A stretch of 64,000 bases of DNA from Pseudomonas sp. WN033 (GCA_002287035.1 NSKG01000010.1:1-64000); one strand, 5' to 3'; counted from the first letter of the stretch, positions 1 through 8,895 are shown. Notes: generated from the sequence alone by a model not told the origin. Made by a program: numbers and translations.

Positions 1-231
1 CAGCCTGGGCGCCCCATGCAAAACGGGTTCATTGAGCGTTTTAATGGCAGCTACCGTCGAGGCGTCCTTGATATGTACATCTTCCGTAATCTGAACGAGG
101 TGAGAGAACACACCGAACAGTGGCTGCAAGACTACAACGAGGAGATACCTCACGACTCGCTCGGGGATCTGACCCCGGTCGAATACCGGATCACTCACTG
201 TCCGGAAACCTCTAGTTATGCGTGGACCTAA
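1..231 (+). CDS. IS3-family transposase (OrfB), C-terminal fragment, cut by window edge
   Basis: The frame is open from base 1, so the start lies outside the window. The visible residues carry the end of a DDE integrase core: the [15 protein letters not shown] stretch holds the catalytic glutamate, followed by the [15 protein letters not shown] motif typical of the C-terminus of IS3-family (IS407/IS2-like) OrfB transposases. The usual motif ends NxxRPHxSLG; here [13 protein letters not shown] is close to it. Whether the upstream part is intact cannot be seen. No terminal inverted repeat is obvious just downstream, so this may be the tail of a complete or a decayed insertion sequence at the edge of the ICE. 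Confidence 0.85.
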   Translation, partial: QPGRPMQNGFIERFNGSYRRGVLDMYIFRNLNEVREHTEQWLQDYNEEIPHDSLGDLTPVEYRITHCPETSSYAWT

Positions 232-971
232 TCAGGGGGAGTCGACAGCCAGATCACTGATGACCGGGCTGACTACGGAAAGCACACAAATTTGCATCTG
301 AATCTGAGTTTGGAGCAAATCACAGAGCTAACGGCCAAAAATTGTGTCCATGGTTACCTCTATGACGACGGCTCGTGCCCATGGCATGCTCGTAAGCATG
401 CTGAGAGTTATTTGGGTCGGCTCCAAATATTACAAACTATGCTAAAAAGCTGATTGGCGCGATTATGGTTCATCGTGTAGCGGTGGGCCATTCGTTGGCG
501 ATAATGCAATCATCCATCAACACGATGAGCGCGCAACTTTTCGTCGGCATAGGGAAAAGACTGCAGAGCTGACCTACGATATTCGAAGGCATAGGCTTAT
601 TCGAGGAATCGTGTTGATTGCTCTCGGTCTGTTTGGAAAGGGCCGGCTTTTTTTGGCTACACAGCTATCTTCATGAGTCGGTAGAAATATGGAATCGATG
701 GTTTTCGCGACCGAAGAGCTGGATCATGTTTACGTCTTGGGGATAGGTCCACATATCTTCCTATTTGAGCAGCACCGACTGAATGCGGGTCCATGCCTCG
801 ACGGAAATGCTGGCTACTAAATACCGTCAGGGGTACGAGGTCAGCTCGGCTCTCCCGCTGACCTTTGACACCTACGTCAGAATGTCCATCGAGCGGTGCG
901 CTGATCTGATCCAGTTCCTGCCCGAGTCTGAAATTCCAATGAGTTGAGGTGGGCCTTGAGTATCGGATGGC
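232..971. other. No confident gene; decayed or non-coding stretch
   Basis: About 740 bases between the transposase tail and the HU gene. Reading all frames gives only short interrupted ORFs with no recognisable domain. The one worth naming is 783-947. The base composition is more AT-rich than the ICE backbone to the right, which fits remnants left by insertion-sequence activity. No tRNA, terminator or attachment-like repeat was recognised. Confidence 0.5.
783..947 (+). CDS. Small unrecognised ORF (54 aa), possibly a gene remnant
   Basis: An ATG at 783 follows a stop codon at 780-782 and opens 54 codons ending in TGA at 945-947. The product is soluble-looking, with a central stretch TFDTYVRMSIERCADLIQF that could be an amphipathic helix. 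No clear ribosome binding site precedes it and the family is not recognised. It may be the end of a larger gene destroyed upstream, or chance. Confidence 0.2.
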   Translation: MRVHASTEMLATKYRQGYEVSSALPLTFDTYVRMSIERCADLIQFLPESEIPMS

Positions 972-1244
972 TCAATTAACCGCGTCCTTCAAACCCTTGC
1001 CTGCGCGGAAGCTGGGCAGCTTGGCCGCTGGAATCTTGATCGCCGCACCTGTCTGAGGATTACGTCCATCACGGGCGGCACGAGCCTTCACAGTAAAGGT
1101 GCCGAAGCCTACGAGGGTGACGTCGTCACCTTTTTGGAGGGCAGCACTAATGCTGCTAATAACAGCGTCCAATGCCCGGGTTGCTGTGACTTTCGGCAGG
1201 TCTGCAGAGAGTGAGACGGCTTCGATCAACTCGGACTTGTTCAT
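972..1244 (-). CDS. HU-family DNA-binding protein
   Basis: Ninety residues, the normal length of HU/IHF subunits. It starts [11 protein letters not shown] as HU proteins do, has the conserved [18 protein letters not shown] turn leading into the beta-arm, and the [19 protein letters not shown] segment that contacts DNA. HU dimers bend DNA non-specifically; IHF-like proteins bind and bend oriT regions in many conjugative systems, so its position beside the relaxase gene suggests a role in relaxosome or nucleoid organisation (inference). A minus-strand promoter candidate lies just upstream. It is probably an ICE-borne paralogue of the host hupB. HU rather than IHF is chosen from the N-terminus. 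Confidence 0.93.
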   Translation of the reverse strand: MNKSELIEAVSLSADLPKVTATRALDAVISSISAALQKGDDVTLVGFGTFTVKARAARDGRNPQTGAAIKIPAAKLPSFRAGKGLKDAVN

Positions 1245-1275
1245 AACGTATTCCTATGGATAACTGAAGATCGGA

Positions 1276-1305
1276 ATTATAACCATTGGCCTATCAACTT
1301 TCCAA
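1276..1305 (-). promoter_or_regulatory. Candidate sigma-70 promoter for the HU gene
   Basis: On the minus strand a TTGGAA -35 element (1300-1305) is followed after 18 bases by a perfect TATAAT -10 (1276-1281), about 30 bases before the HU start codon. It sits between the relaxase stop codon and the HU gene, so HU can be transcribed independently of traI. Confidence 0.5.
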
Positions 1306-1324
1306 ATCAGTGCTTGTTGACGTT

Positions 1325-3178
1325 CTACTCCTGAATATCCGTTGCTGCTACGGTGAGATAAGGGTTGTTCGGTGGTATGTCGTTGAAAACGAGTTCGGGA
1401 TGCTGCAGTAGGTAGCCATGGAGCCGACGGGACTTGCGTGGGCCGGTCACTGTACAGCTCCAGATATTGAGGCCACTCCTTTGTTTGTGGTGCAGGCCCA
1501 GCCTCTCGAAACACTTCTGTATCCACTGCCATTCCTGCAGTTTTTCTTGCTTGGCCAGTGCTGTTATCTGTGGATGCTCTTGCGCATAGCGCTGAAATAT
1601 ACCTGGGCTGACGAGATATGCCATGTCGCTCACGGTATGTATCAAGGCTTTGGTGTCGTTAATGATGAGCTTGCGTGATTGGATACCGTCTTTCAGCCAG
1701 ATCATGAAATGTTCGCCGGACGGCATGGCATGCTGCGCTTGTCCCTCCGTTGTGGTGTGCTCAGGTACGGAGTCAGTCGCCGAGCTGGCGGTGCCTGCTG
1801 CTTCGCCAACCTGAGCGTGTGCTGAGACCTTTTCTGTCGTCTGCGATGGTTCTGCCGATTCAGGTATGCCAATGAGCGACATCAGGTCTTCCAGTGCGTC
1901 TGGAAGGTGCTCCTGACCTGATGTGGCGGCTGGGGCTGCGGAAAAGGGTGTTGGCTGTTCCAAGGGCGAACCTGTATCGCTTGAAGGCGACGATTGGTCG
2001 GGATCTGTAGAGCCGGCTTCTGCCTCTGAGATTGTGCTTGAGGTGTCTTCGAGTACTGTGCCAGTGAACGGCTCTGGGCGTTCGGTAGCCTCCCAGATAA
2101 GTGCTGGGGCCAGCCGTAGCAGAGTGAAGCTGTGTGACCAGCCTGTCGCACTGGTGACGGTGGCTTTCCAGATGGCCTTGCCCTCGGGGGTTGGCTGCAG
2201 CATGCCGTGGTCCTGCAGCACGTTGAACACGGCGGTGTTGTTCGCGGGTATGCCCTCGATACCTTGAGCCAAGAGGTGGGCACGTAGTTTGTCGGAGACT
2301 GTTTTGCTCACTAGCCAGAGTGCATCCTGGGTCAGCCAGCCATCCGAGGCCTGGGGCTGGTTGAGTTTCAGTTCTTCTTTCAGCAAGTACCGCAGCCCGT
2401 CGAGCAATTTGCGTTGCAGGGCATGCTTGGGCGCCGCCATCGCACGGCTGGGATCTCCTCCCAACTCATGGGCCACCGAGGCGCGGTCGGCCTGGACGAC
2501 GAGTTCACCCAATACGCCGGCATGTTCATATTGACCGGCCAGCACATAGAGCAGTGATGCCCATAGAGCGGGATAACCACTGAGCCAGTCGAGGATGTTC
2601 CGGTCGAGCAACTGGTGGTAGAGCAAGCCGGTGGCCGCACCATGCAGTCGGTATTCGCGGTCGTCTCGGTAGCGGAAGCGGTATGGTTGGGTCAATGGCC
2701 CGTGCCAGGGGTGCCAAACGCCGCCATCCTCATACTCGACGTGGAGATCGACGGCAATCTTGCCTATATCATGGAGCAAGGAAGCGTAGGCGACAGCGGC
2801 TGTCCAGGCTTCGGACTGAGCGGCCTGGTCTTCGGGGGTTGTACCGGCAGGCAGTAGATGGGACTGTCGCAGTTTCAGTGCGAAGGCGACAATCTCGAGG
2901 CCATGGTCGAGCATACCGCCCTGGTAAGCGTGATGATGGCTCTCCGAGGCGGGAAACTGCTGGACCAGCTCGGCATAGCGCTCCAACGGTGCCCGGTACA
3001 GCGCAGCGAACTGCTTGCGCGAAAGCGATGTGCGTTGCCAAATATGTTCCAGCAGCTTTTGCCGGCGTGGGGTTGCCAGCAATAACGTTGCTGACTCCGG
3101 TCGCGTCAGCCCTTTCGAGGGCTTCGCCAGAGCAGATTCGAGCAGCGTCGGCCGTTTTCGTTGGAACAGAGCGAGCAT
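1325..3178 (-). CDS. traI: MobH-family conjugative relaxase (TraI_2 domain)
   Basis: The product of about 617 residues begins the transfer cycle by nicking oriT and leading the strand into the secretion channel. The N-terminal third matches the TraI_2/MobH fold: a histidine-rich SHHHAYQGGMLDHGLE motif, then an HD-type metal site LLHDIGKIAVD. The middle is acidic and low-complexity (Pro/Ser/Glu/Thr-rich linker) and the C-terminal domain is the DUF1528-like wHTH seen in ICE relaxases. The open frame extends 82 codons further upstream, but the ATG at 3176-3178 (MLALFQRKRP) is preferred because that is where family similarity starts and an AGGTC-like ribosome site precedes it. The upstream part overlaps the prlF promoter region. 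This is the MobH relaxase typical of ICEclc/PAGI-2 elements. Confidence 0.92.
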   Translation of the reverse strand: MLALFQRKRPTLLESALAKPSKGLTRPESATLLLATPRRQKLLEHIWQRTSLSRKQFAALYRAPLERYAELVQQFPASESHHHAYQGGMLDHGLEIVAFALKLRQSHLLPAGTTPEDQAAQSEAWTAAVAYASLLHDIGKIAVDLHVEYEDGGVWHPWHGPLTQPYRFRYRDDREYRLHGAATGLLYHQLLDRNILDWLSGYPALWASLLYVLAGQYEHAGVLGELVVQADRASVAHELGGDPSRAMAAPKHALQRKLLDGLRYLLKEELKLNQPQASDGWLTQDALWLVSKTVSDKLRAHLLAQGIEGIPANNTAVFNVLQDHGMLQPTPEGKAIWKATVTSATGWSHSFTLLRLAPALIWEATERPEPFTGTVLEDTSSTISEAEAGSTDPDQSSPSSDTGSPLEQPTPFSAAPAATSGQEHLPDALEDLMSLIGIPESAEPSQTTEKVSAHAQVGEAAGTASSATDSVPEHTTTEGQAQHAMPSGEHFMIWLKDGIQSRKLIINDTKALIHTVSDMAYLVSPGIFQRYAQEHPQITALAKQEKLQEWQWIQKCFERLGLHHKQRSGLNIWSCTVTGPRKSRRLHGYLLQHPELVFNDIPPNNPYLTVAATDIQE

Positions 3179-3427
3179 CGTGATGACCTGAAGTACGAGG
3201 AGAGTTAGGCCTTTTCCTTTTCCCGGTAGGCCTGTTCCCCTTGTGGCCCATTCCCTTCCCCTTTTAGCCCCTTGGCCCTTAACAGCCTTTGGATATAGGG
3301 CGATGGGCATCGATTGTCCACCACCAATACGGGGTGCGGCAAAGCCGGTTTGATATGGGAAGGCTCGCTGTTCCCGCCCTATGATGGGGCGTTTATCGGA
3401 TTCGGAAGGACACCATAACCCCACATA

Positions 3428-3456
3428 TTGACAAGGTAAGGATAATTCCTTACTAT
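3428..3456 (+). promoter_or_regulatory. prlF-yhaV promoter with embedded palindromic operator
   Basis: A consensus TTGACA -35 (3428-3433), a 17-base spacer and a TACTAT -10 (3451-3456) precede prlF. The spacer and the -10 are overlaid by a perfect dyad GTAAGGA-TAAT-TCCTTAC at 3436-3453. Its position between and over the promoter elements is that expected for autorepression by a PrlF:YhaV complex (known in kind for this toxin-antitoxin family; the specific site is inferred). Confidence 0.75.
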
Positions 3457-3483
3457 GCAGGTATCGCTATCGGGAGAGTTGCC

Positions 3484-3801
3484 ATGCCTGCCATTCATGA
3501 AGTCGCCACACTGACCTCCAAAGGCCAGATCACGCTGCCCAAGTCCATCCGCCAAGCCCTGGGGGTGGACACCGGCGGCAAGGTCGCGTTCGACCTGCGT
3601 GACGGCAAAGTTGTCGTGACCCGTGCCAACGCCGAGCATGAAGACCCCGCCATTGCTGCGTTCCTGAACCTGCTGGCCCGCGATATTGAAGCTGGCCGGA
3701 ATGTTCGTGGGCTCCCGGAGGATCTGGCGCGCACGATGCTGGAGCATTCGGGCCACAACGTGGTCCTGGGCGACAATTTTGATGAGGACGTGGAAATCTG
3801 A
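3484..3801 (+). CDS. prlF: Type II antitoxin of the PrlF/SohA (AbrB-fold) family
   Basis: 105 residues. The N-terminal swapped-hairpin AbrB domain is clear: ATLTSKGQITLPKSIRQAL followed by LGVDTGGKVAFDLRDGKVVV. The C-terminal half is the helical tail that neutralises the ribonuclease toxin. It stands on the opposite strand to the surrounding ICE genes, has its own promoter and operator at 3428-3456, and its TGA overlaps the ATG of yhaV, so the pair is translationally coupled. PrlF binds YhaV and represses the operon. The pair probably stabilises the ICE in its host as an addiction module, or protects against competing elements. Confidence 0.92.
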   Translation: MPAIHEVATLTSKGQITLPKSIRQALGVDTGGKVAFDLRDGKVVVTRANAEHEDPAIAAFLNLLARDIEAGRNVRGLPEDLARTMLEHSGHNVVLGDNFDEDVEI

Positions 3802-4259
3802 TGCGACAGCATGGCTGGACGCTGCTGTTCCACGACAACCTGATCGAGCAGTTGATGAAGCTGCGTGCGGCCGTGCTGCGCGCGCAAGAGAACGACCCGG
3901 AGGGTTTTGGGTCCAATACCAATGTCAAGTTCTTCCGGGCTTTGGTCCATTTGATGCTAGACGTGGTGCCAGGCGATCCAGCGCGAGACGAGTACCGTCA
4001 GGGCAACACCATGGGGCCGACTTATCGCCACTGGCGACGGGCCAAGCTCGGAAGGCGGTACCGACTGTTCTTCCGCTACGACTCGAAGGCGAAGGTCATC
4101 GTGTACGCCTGGGTCAACGACGAGCAGACCCTGCGGTCATCGGGGAGCAAGTCAGACCCTTATGCGGTGTTCGAGAAGATGCTCGGACGCGGAAACCCGC
4201 CAGACGAATGGAACGCATTGGTAAAGGCAAGCAAGCCGGATTGGAGCAAACTGGAATAG
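3801..4259 (+). CDS. yhaV: Type II toxin YhaV, ribosome-dependent endoribonuclease
   Basis: 152 residues, the usual YhaV length. Recognised by the family pattern GWTLLFHDNLIEQL near the start, FFRALVHLMLDVVPGDP, the QGNTMGPTYRHWRRAKLGRR region and the RYRLFFRYDS strand characteristic of this RelE-like fold. YhaV cleaves mRNA when not bound by PrlF. The start codon overlaps the prlF stop (TGATG), so both are made from one transcript. It is followed 27 bases later by DUF3742 on the same strand, which could be co-transcribed. No truncation is apparent. Confidence 0.93.
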   Translation: MRQHGWTLLFHDNLIEQLMKLRAAVLRAQENDPEGFGSNTNVKFFRALVHLMLDVVPGDPARDEYRQGNTMGPTYRHWRRAKLGRRYRLFFRYDSKAKVIVYAWVNDEQTLRSSGSKSDPYAVFEKMLGRGNPPDEWNALVKASKPDWSKLE

Positions 4260-4286
4260 CCATCTCACATGCAGCAGGTGACGACC

Positions 4287-4658
4287 ATGAACACGACAAC
4301 CCGTAGCAGTACCGCAGAGCGCCTTGGCCGCTGGGTTGGTCGTGGCTGGCGGGGGTACGTGCGCCGCGAGCGGGACGTGGCCGGGTGGTTGGTCTCCAGG
4401 AACGTGCCGGCTGGCGTTGTGACTGTACTGTTGTGGAGCGCCAAGCTCGCTGTCCTGGCGGTGTTGCTCTACGTGGCGTTCTGGCTTGCGCTGTTGCTGG
4501 TGGGTCTGTTGCTCGTTGCCCGGAGCCGTGGCGGGCAGTACGACGATTTTGCTGAACCGCGCGATGAGTTGCGCCACGGCGAAGCGGGGTTTGGTTGGTA
4601 CTCCCAGGACGGGCACCGTCTCGATCCGCACGACCCCAACGATCCGTACGACGACTGA
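4287..4658 (+). CDS. DUF3742 family small membrane protein
   Basis: The start is placed at ATG 4287 (MNTTTRSST) rather than six codons earlier, because GCAGGTG lies at ribosome-site distance. The product of about 123 residues has a basic, Trp/Arg-rich N-terminus (GRWVGRGWRGYVRRERD), a hydrophobic pair of helices around residues 45-75, and an acidic Asp/Pro-rich tail. DUF3742 proteins are found beside TraG in this ICE family. Function is unknown. It converges with traG, separated by only 27 bases. Confidence 0.75.
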   Translation: MNTTTRSSTAERLGRWVGRGWRGYVRRERDVAGWLVSRNVPAGVVTVLLWSAKLAVLAVLLYVAFWLALLLVGLLLVARSRGGQYDDFAEPRDELRHGEAGFGWYSQDGHRLDPHDPNDPYDD

Positions 4659-4685
4659 CCGCTGTTCAGCAAGCCTGACGTCGGA

Positions 4686-6194
4686 TCAGCGCATCACCTT
4701 GTTTACGCCGGACGAGGTGCTTTCTTTCGCGTCCTTGCTGCCGGCTGCAAGATTCTGCGCAATTGCACCGGCTTTCATGCCGGCCCAGCCTAAAGCAGTA
4801 ACCCAGAACGTCGGCAGCACCAGAAACATGGTGCCCATGACGAGCATCAGCAGCATGTCGCCGAAGGTGTTGTTCAGTCCGATCAGCGGATCGAAATTGT
4901 TGTGTGGCCGGTTCCAGCCCCAACCCCACCCGTAGAGTGCGTCAAGGATCGTGCTGTCGATCCAGCGGGCCAGTTGAAACCAGAAATCCACGAAGAACAA
5001 CGCGAACTGGACAGTGCTGATGGTGATGACGGTCTTCAGATCATAGGTGCCCACCACGAGCACAATCGGAATGCTGATCACCAAAGACATTTTCAGTAAA
5101 GAGAGCACCATGGGCAGTGCCTGCCGCATCACATCGAGGGCTGGAAAGGCGGCGATTGCGCCCAAGCTCATACCGACATCGCTGGCGGCGCGGTTGATGA
5201 CGTTAGGCAGGGTCTTGTCGATCTGCCCGCCGTAGTCGGTATAGATGCTGCCCTGGTTAAGCTTTTGCTGACGTGGCGATGCGATGGCGCGGATCACTGA
5301 ATCATCGACCTCGGCGCGGCTCAGGAAGCCGGCCCAGCCGGCGATGCGATTGAGTAGGCTGGGGTCGACCTGTTCAAGCAGGCGTGCACGCAGGCCATTG
5401 CTGCCATCATTCCACCATTGCCGGCAGGTCGGGTAACCCGCGCCGCTCGGCACCTGCGCCAGGCCGGCATCCCGGTCGCTGTCGTAAGCCCAGCCGTCGC
5501 GCGGCGTCCTGGCTCGGTAGGTATCGTAGAAGCCGTTGGTGCCGACGAAATAGTTCGAGCCGATCCAGGTCACGTCGTGCATTTGCGCCTCATCGAGATC
5601 AGGGCGGCTCATGAACAGCTTGGCGCGTGCAGGGCCATAACAGTCGTGGGTGAAGTCCGAGACTTCCTGTGCCAATACGGGGTCGTCGATGCGGGTGGCA
5701 TTGACCTCCATGCGGATCTGCCGCAGGTCGGTTCCGCACGGAATGGCGGCGACCGAGGCGCCGGTGATCGCGCGCGACAGCGCATGCATGAAAGCCCACC
5801 ACACCGGAAGCTTCGCGCTTTGGTTGTTGAGGGTGCTGAATGACTGCGACCAACCTGTATCGCCGGGTAGCGGGACATTGACCTGACATTGCGCCGAACG
5901 TGCCTGATCGTACCTGATGGTGTTGAGATCGACGTCGATGAACGGAATGCCGGCGAACATCACCACCACGATCGCTACCCACACCCGGTTCTCAATGCGC
6001 ATCGAGGACAGCACGCCCTTGTTGCCTTCGTCGGCGCCCTCGGCGCGGGCCCTCAGCCACTCATCGATGATGATGGCCACGAAGGGAATGACGAACACAC
6101 CGCTGGAAACAAGTACCGCCCAGATGCCGTTATGGACAATCCAGCTCAGCAAGGTCAGGTAAAACTCCAGGTAGTCGGTGGTAAAAAGCGTCAT
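4686..6194 (-). CDS. traG: TraG N-terminal-domain conjugal transfer membrane protein
   Basis: 502 residues. TraG_N-type proteins sit in the inner membrane and support mating-pair formation and stabilisation. Transmembrane segments lie near residues 14-42 (LLSWIVHNGIWAVLVSSGVF) and 78-98, then a large periplasmic portion, then a run of hydrophobic helices after about residue 350, including VLSLLKMSLVISIPIVLVV. The ATG at 6192-6194 is chosen because a strong GGGGGGAT ribosome site stands before it; the longer frame upstream is the antisense of the next gene. This is the last gene of the secretion operon. Confidence 0.88.
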   Translation of the reverse strand: MTLFTTDYLEFYLTLLSWIVHNGIWAVLVSSGVFVIPFVAIIIDEWLRARAEGADEGNKGVLSSMRIENRVWVAIVVVMFAGIPFIDVDLNTIRYDQARSAQCQVNVPLPGDTGWSQSFSTLNNQSAKLPVWWAFMHALSRAITGASVAAIPCGTDLRQIRMEVNATRIDDPVLAQEVSDFTHDCYGPARAKLFMSRPDLDEAQMHDVTWIGSNYFVGTNGFYDTYRARTPRDGWAYDSDRDAGLAQVPSGAGYPTCRQWWNDGSNGLRARLLEQVDPSLLNRIAGWAGFLSRAEVDDSVIRAIASPRQQKLNQGSIYTDYGGQIDKTLPNVINRAASDVGMSLGAIAAFPALDVMRQALPMVLSLLKMSLVISIPIVLVVGTYDLKTVITISTVQFALFFVDFWFQLARWIDSTILDALYGWGWGWNRPHNNFDPLIGLNNTFGDMLLMLVMGTMFLVLPTFWVTALGWAGMKAGAIAQNLAAGSKDAKESTSSGVNKVMR

Positions 6195-6207
6195 GGTCAC
6201 ATCCCCC

Positions 6208-6558
6208 CTATGTGTCCCGCACCAACAGGCTGAGCTCCAGTGCGAGCAATGCCGCCACGCCGGCAATTTCGGCGCGTATAAGCCGGCGCTGGGCATCGCT
6301 GTTTGAATCGCGTGCGAGCAGTCGGCGGCGCATCCACAGCCAGCCATAGGCGGTTGCGCCGTACAGGCACAGGCGCCACAACAGAAAGTAACCGGCCGCA
6401 TCGGCCAGCCAGCGCTCCCAGCCGGCGATGCTGCCGACGAAGTAGATGCCCAGGACGTTGGTCGCCACGGCGACGGTCAGCAGCATCACGGCCCACAGCA
6501 AGGTTCTGGCGATACGACGGCTGAACAGCCAGCGCGGGCGCAGCCAGGGGATGCTCAT
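6208..6558 (-). CDS. Small integral membrane protein of the ICE secretion operon
   Basis: 116 residues with three hydrophobic segments: TLLWAVMLLTVAVATNVLG (about 19-42), YFLLWRLCLYGATAYGWLW (about 57-75) and VAALLALELSLLV near the end. Its ATG overlaps the TGA of the preceding TIGR03755 gene (6555-6558), so the two are coupled. A small membrane protein regularly occupies this place between TIGR03755 and TraG in PAGI-2-like ICEs. Its specific role is unknown; an inner-membrane accessory factor of mating-pair formation is likely. A longer frame on the same strand starting near 7173 is the antisense-like extension and was not used. Confidence 0.7.
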   Translation of the reverse strand: MSIPWLRPRWLFSRRIARTLLWAVMLLTVAVATNVLGIYFVGSIAGWERWLADAAGYFLLWRLCLYGATAYGWLWMRRRLLARDSNSDAQRRLIRAEIAGVAALLALELSLLVRDT

Positions 6559-7952
6559 GGTGTGCCTCCAGGGTTGGGCCGCTGCAATTGGTCGAGGCGG
6601 TTGGGCACGGGGTCGCCTTCGTAGATGCCGCGCGAACCGGCCGCGCGCGCGCCGTATCGCTGGATGATCGCCATGGGCGAATTGTTGGCGAGCGTGCGAC
6701 GCAGTTCCAGTTCGGTTTTGAGGTTCGAGATTTCCCGGTCGAGCGCGCCGCTCTCCTGATCGACGGCAGTCACCGCCAACTGGTTGGCGGCGACGTTGGG
6801 CTCTTTCCTGCCAGTCAGCAGGGTGCGTTGCAGCAGCAGGGCTTTCTCCAGCACCGATGCCAGTGCCACTTCCGAGGCCAGGCGCTGTGCCAGGATGTGC
6901 TGATCCGGCTCGTCGCGCAGTGCTTCGATCACGCCACGTGTGATCGGCAGTGACACGCTGCCGGCGTCGTGCAGGTTCTCGAAGGTGGTGTTGCGTGTGC
7001 CATCGATCAGCTCCTGCAGCGTCTGCAGCTTGGTCTCGTACTCTTCCTGGATGAGGGGTGTCAGGCCCACGCCTGGAACGGTTTGGGTTTTGGTGCAGGC
7101 GTCGCAGGTGCGCTGCTCCTGTTCGCCAAGCACGCGGGTGGCCCAGTCGATAGCTTCTTGCGGCGAGGTCCAAGTCTGGCAGGCCAAGCTGTTGCAGCTT
7201 GCCGCATCAATGGCCGAGGTGTCGGTCACACCGCGGCCATTGACGAGGTTATAGCCAGCGCGGGTGACGTCGCCGACCACCCTGATCGACGGCTGGCCAG
7301 CGCCACCTGCGTTGCTGCCTCCAATCCAGGGCACGCCATCGTTGCCGCGGGTGGTTTCGGCCTGCTCGACGGCCGATACGGCATCGGTACTCGCTACGGC
7401 CTGGCGCAGCGCCATGCCCTCGGCGATCTGGCTCCAACCGAGCTGGCCGCCCGCCATGTCGGCCATTTTCTCGGACATGGCGCGGCAGGTCAGCTTGGAG
7501 CGGTCGAAATCCAGCCTTGCCTGTAGAACGCCGTTCGTCAAAAGGTTGTAGAGGGCCGGGTCAGCCCGCTGAATAATCAGTGCCGGCAGCGAGGCGACCG
7601 CGCTGGTCGCGCTCTGGATCACGCTGCTCATGATGTTCTGGAAGCCGTTGGTGACCCCATTGAGTTGATTCTGAATCGTCGTGCTGATGTTCATGTCGCC
7701 GCAGATCAGGTTGCTGTTCCAGCCAACGCCCACACCGATGGAGCGCATCCCGGCCGCGCCGCTCATCGAGACGGCGTTACCACCGCCAATCGAGTACATG
7801 ACCTCATCGCCGATCACACTGCCGCGGTTCTGGAAGCCGCCGCTTTGCGCCAGAGCCAGGCTGCTGGCCAGGGTGAGAGCACAGGCCAGCAGAGTAGAGC
7901 GCCAGTGCTGTGGAGACAGGGTCGAGAGTCTTGTCAGGCCAGGATGGTGCAT
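6555..7952 (-). CDS. TIGR03755 ICE conjugation protein (TraH-like, exported)
   Basis: 465 residues from the ATG at 7950-7952. The start is set by a signal peptide beginning MHHPGLTRLSTLSP and continuing LLACALTLASSLALAQ, with cleavage likely after ALAQ. The mature part contains paired cysteines (CGDMN; CNSLACQTW; CDACTKTQ), a coiled-coil rich middle and the ELRRTLANNSPMAIIQRYG region near the end. TIGR03755 proteins are periplasmic partners of the MPF-G pilus system. It overlaps the next gene by four bases and stands 13 bases after TIGR03756. Confidence 0.88.
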   Translation of the reverse strand: MHHPGLTRLSTLSPQHWRSTLLACALTLASSLALAQSGGFQNRGSVIGDEVMYSIGGGNAVSMSGAAGMRSIGVGVGWNSNLICGDMNISTTIQNQLNGVTNGFQNIMSSVIQSATSAVASLPALIIQRADPALYNLLTNGVLQARLDFDRSKLTCRAMSEKMADMAGGQLGWSQIAEGMALRQAVASTDAVSAVEQAETTRGNDGVPWIGGSNAGGAGQPSIRVVGDVTRAGYNLVNGRGVTDTSAIDAASCNSLACQTWTSPQEAIDWATRVLGEQEQRTCDACTKTQTVPGVGLTPLIQEEYETKLQTLQELIDGTRNTTFENLHDAGSVSLPITRGVIEALRDEPDQHILAQRLASEVALASVLEKALLLQRTLLTGRKEPNVAANQLAVTAVDQESGALDREISNLKTELELRRTLANNSPMAIIQRYGARAAGSRGIYEGDPVPNRLDQLQRPNPGGTP

Positions 7953-7965
7953 GGTCGTGCCCTCG

Positions 7966-8895
7966 CTAGAATTCCACACTGCCCAGGAAGGTCTGCCCAC
8001 GCCGCTCGCAGCAGCTATACGGGCGCCACAAGGCCCAGGCATAGTCACCTTGCTGGGCCTGGGTCAGCGGTCTGCTGTGGGGAAACACCGCGCAGGTGTT
8101 GGAGAGGCGCGGCGTCAACTCTTGCCACTTGCCGGTCGAGGCATCGCTCTCCACCAGCGCACCGGCCGGCCAGTAACCATCGCGGGAATGGGCCAGTAGC
8201 GGCTGGTACACATGAAGTTGTCCGCGGCGGGTCACGATGTCGCCAGCACGTTGAGCGACCACGGCAGCGGCCTTGTGGTCGTCGGCCTGGTGCAGGAAAC
8301 CACCGCGCGGGTACACGGCGCCCCATAGGTTCAGGGAGCTGTGCGCGCCGATCTCGCGCATGCCGGGAATCAGCGCCTCGGGATACACCGCTTCAGGAAT
8401 GTTGTAGCGCCACGCGAGGGTATCGAGCGTACTCAACAGGTAGGGCATGAGCGCGGTACCGGCACCCTGGCAACTGTAGCCGGACGCGCTGGCAAAGTGG
8501 CCGAAGACATAGCCGCCGGGGTGTCCCACCACGTCAGCGTTCTTGAACTTCGCCAGGTTGTTTTCATTGTCGTGGTTTGTTGTGCCGTCACCACCACCCT
8601 GGGCCGTGGCATTGGGCGCGCTCAGGGGCTGCACGTCGATCCATGGGTTCTGTCCGATATTGCTGTAACTGGATACCACCGCGTCGGGCACGTAGTGGTG
8701 CACCTTGACCGAAGTGCGCACCCTGCAGCCTGTCCAGGAGCAGTACAGCCAGTAGCAGATGCCGACAACCCGGTATTGGAGGCAGTCGGGGGACAAGGTC
8801 GAGGAGACGATGGTGGTTGTGTTGAGGGCGAAACTCGATGTGGCGCCACACAGCAGCGCCACGGCGGCACCGAGCCTTAGGCGGCGGGACATCAT
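7966..8895 (-). CDS. TIGR03756 ICE protein, TraU-like pilus assembly factor
   Basis: 309 residues with a signal peptide (RLRLGAAVALLCGATSSFA). After it come STLSPDCLQYRVVGICYWL and the cysteine-rich CSWTGCRVRTS, which match the TraU-like pilus assembly family. Other conserved stretches are VFGHFASASGYSCQGAGT and YCWLY-type aromatic/Cys clusters. F-type TraU is a periplasmic disulfide-bonded protein needed for pilus assembly and DNA transfer. The start overlaps the TIGR03757 stop codon (8892-8895). Two ATGs are adjacent (8895 and 8892) and either is possible. Confidence 0.88.
   Translation of the reverse strand: MMSRRLRLGAAVALLCGATSSFALNTTTIVSSTLSPDCLQYRVVGICYWLYCSWTGCRVRTSVKVHHYVPDAVVSSYSNIGQNPWIDVQPLSAPNATAQGGGDGTTNHDNENNLAKFKNADVVGHPGGYVFGHFASASGYSCQGAGTALMPYLLSTLDTLAWRYNIPEAVYPEALIPGMREIGAHSSLNLWGAVYPRGGFLHQADDHKAAAVVAQRAGDIVTRRGQLHVYQPLLAHSRDGYWPAGALVESDASTGKWQELTPRLSNTCAVFPHSRPLTQAQQGDYAWALWRPYSCCERRGQTFLGSVEF

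Noticed and set aside
1325-3424. Relaxase start at 3424 giving 699 residues
   Set aside because: The extra N-terminal 82 residues run through the prlF promoter region and show no family similarity; the ATG at 3176-3178 begins recognisable sequence.
6208-7173. Long 321-aa minus-strand frame
   Set aside because: Only its last 116 residues are a real gene; the rest is the antisense or alternate frame of TIGR03755.
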